A DNA stretch of 64,000 bases from Nocardiopsis sp. CC223A (GTDB lineage Bacteria > Actinomycetota > Actinomycetes > Streptosporangiales > Streptosporangiaceae). Shown here in pieces: positions 63,213-64,000 of the stretch; the stretch's first letter is position 1, and each line of letters opens with the position of its first letter. The stretch spans positions 30,563 through 94,562 of the forward strand of contig NZ_JASFDV010000018.1 of assembly GCF_030766825.1 (NCBI RefSeq), given 5' to 3'. A program made the position numbers and the translations under genes. Below the pieces are notes generated by a model. That model was not told the DNA's origin. It was given only the letters and a program-made list of their open reading frames with translations, and did not search any database.

Positions 63213-63701
63213 GTGAGGAACGGTGTCCGCCTGGCCGTCGACCCGGGCAACGCTCGCATCGGTGTGGCCGTCAGCGACCCCTCCGGTACACTCGCCAGCC
63301 CCCTGGAGACGGTCCCCCGCGGCAGGGGCGACAAGAACCGGATCGCCCTGCTGGTACTGGAGAAGGAGGCGCGGGAAGTCATCGTGGGTTACCCTGCCTC
63401 TCTGTCAGGAGAGGAGGGGCCGGCCGCCCGGTCGGCCCGGGAGTTCGCGACGGCGCTGGCCGGACTCCTGCACCCCGTCCCCGTCCGCTTGGTCGACGAA
63501 CGCCTCACCACGGTGACCGCGCAGGGACATCTGCTCTCCGGAGCCTCCTTCAGTAAGAAGGGCGCCAAGGGCGGACGTGCCCGCCGTACGGTCATCGACC
63601 AGGCGGCGGCCACGGTCCTCCTACAGAGCGCCTTGGACCAGGAACGGTCGACAGGCCGGCCCCCGGGCGAGATCGTCCGCTCCAGCCAGGGAGAATCATG
63701 A
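63213..63701 (+). CDS. ruvX: Holliday junction resolvase-like protein RuvX (YqgF)
   Basis: RNase H-fold nuclease-like protein involved in rRNA processing or DNA repair. 162 residues, with LAVDPGNARIGVAVSDP (catalytic Asp10), IVGYP and VRLVDERLTT, and a C-terminal DQAAATVLLQ. GTG 63213 gives the usual family start; an earlier GTG at 63150 would add a proline-rich lead. The stop overlaps the next ATG. Confidence 0.93.
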   Translation: MRNGVRLAVDPGNARIGVAVSDPSGTLASPLETVPRGRGDKNRIALLVLEKEAREVIVGYPASLSGEEGPAARSAREFATALAGLLHPVPVRLVDERLTTVTAQGHLLSGASFSKKGAKGGRARRTVIDQAAATVLLQSALDQERSTGRPPGEIVRSSQGES

Positions 63702-64000
63702 ACGACAGGGATGACTACCCCGAAAATCCCTATCGTGGACGTGCCGACCGCGACAGCGGTCACGACTACGACCCGCGCGGCGGCCCCGCGCGCGGCCGCC
63801 GCGCCCGGCCGGAGGCCTCCTCGTGGAACGAGTCCGAGGCGTCCGGTCCCCGGCGCACGGGGCCCTCGACCGGTGAGTTCCGCACCCCCCGCTACGCCCC
63901 CCGGCCCGATCAGGAGTACGACCCGCTGAACCCGGGCCGCTCCGACCGCGACCAGCAGTCCACCGGTGCGCCGTCGCGCCGCGGCGGCGCCGCCGACGCG
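63698..64000 (+). CDS. mltG: N-terminus of endolytic transglycosylase MltG (partial, 3' end cut)
   Basis: 101 codons are visible: a cytoplasmic, disordered Arg/Asp/Pro/Gly-rich stretch. The catalytic YceG domain and the transmembrane helix would lie beyond the window. The call rests on the 4-bp overlap with ruvX and the conserved alaS-ruvX-mltG order in actinomycetes, not on visible domain sequence. Confidence 0.72.
   Translation, partial: MNDRDDYPENPYRGRADRDSGHDYDPRGGPARGRRARPEASSWNESEASGPRRTGPSTGEFRTPRYAPRPDQEYDPLNPGRSDRDQQSTGAPSRRGGAADA

Noticed and set aside
62884..63216. 110-codon frame before ruvX
   Set aside because: No ribosome binding site, overlaps the ruvX start and has shadow-like composition.

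Overview
This is a very GC-rich chromosomal window from an actinomycete. Many genes start with GTG or TTG. It carries BldD, the actinobacterial integration host factor MihF, an Rv2175c-type regulator, a PASTA-domain PknB kinase and a qcrB with a long cytoplasmic tail. Gene content and order suggest Nocardiopsis or a close relative; that genus call is inference. Almost everything is housekeeping chromosome. I see no phage, plasmid, CRISPR array, rRNA or tRNA gene.

Layout. 0-10 kb: the end of qcrB, an intergenic repeat block, a long-chain acyl-CoA synthetase, a ROK glucokinase, a PlsC acyltransferase, an alpha/beta hydrolase, an acidic membrane protein and a MacS-type sensor kinase. 10-16.4 kb: a molybdopterin oxidoreductase, a DAHP synthase behind an aromatic-amino-acid leader peptide and attenuator, ThiI, a small unknown protein, a phosphofructokinase with pyrophosphate-type residues under a DasR-like operator, and the LuxR response regulator that probably partners the kinase, followed by decayed copies of its own 3' end. 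16.4-22.4 kb: PknB, then thiO-thiS-thiG behind a TPP riboswitch, an Rv2175c-like regulator and thiE. 22.5-30.4 kb: two oxidoreductases, DUF418 and DUF817 membrane proteins, a polyprenyl diphosphate synthase, metF, a GNAT acetyltransferase and bldD.

30.4-46.1 kb: the pyrimidine cluster pyrR-pyrB-pyrC-carA-carB-pyrK-pyrD-pyrF, with a MITE-like element between carB and pyrK, then mihF, gmk, rpoZ, coaBC and metK. 46-64 kb: a DUF11-like surface protein, repeats, a DUF349 protein, a metallo-beta-lactamase-fold hydrolase, aspS, a PAS-GAF-SpoIIE phosphatase, rarA, a transmembrane pseudokinase, DUF948 and DUF6167-like proteins, a repeat-bearing membrane protein, alaS, ruvX and the start of mltG.

The genes fall into metabolic blocks (aromatic amino acids, thiamine, pyrimidines, SAM/folate, CoA) with RNA-level control in several places: an attenuator, a TPP riboswitch, a possible PyrR stem-loop and a hairpin that hides a ribosome binding site. 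At least eight genes appear to have leaderless promoters, with a TANNNT-like -10 box 6-7 nt before the start codon. The most notable signals are the aromatic leader peptide with mutually exclusive terminator and antiterminator, the kinase gene with no canonical start codon behind an in-frame TGA, the DasR-like operator on the phosphofructokinase, the pseudokinase, and the MITE-like insertion inside the pyr cluster.
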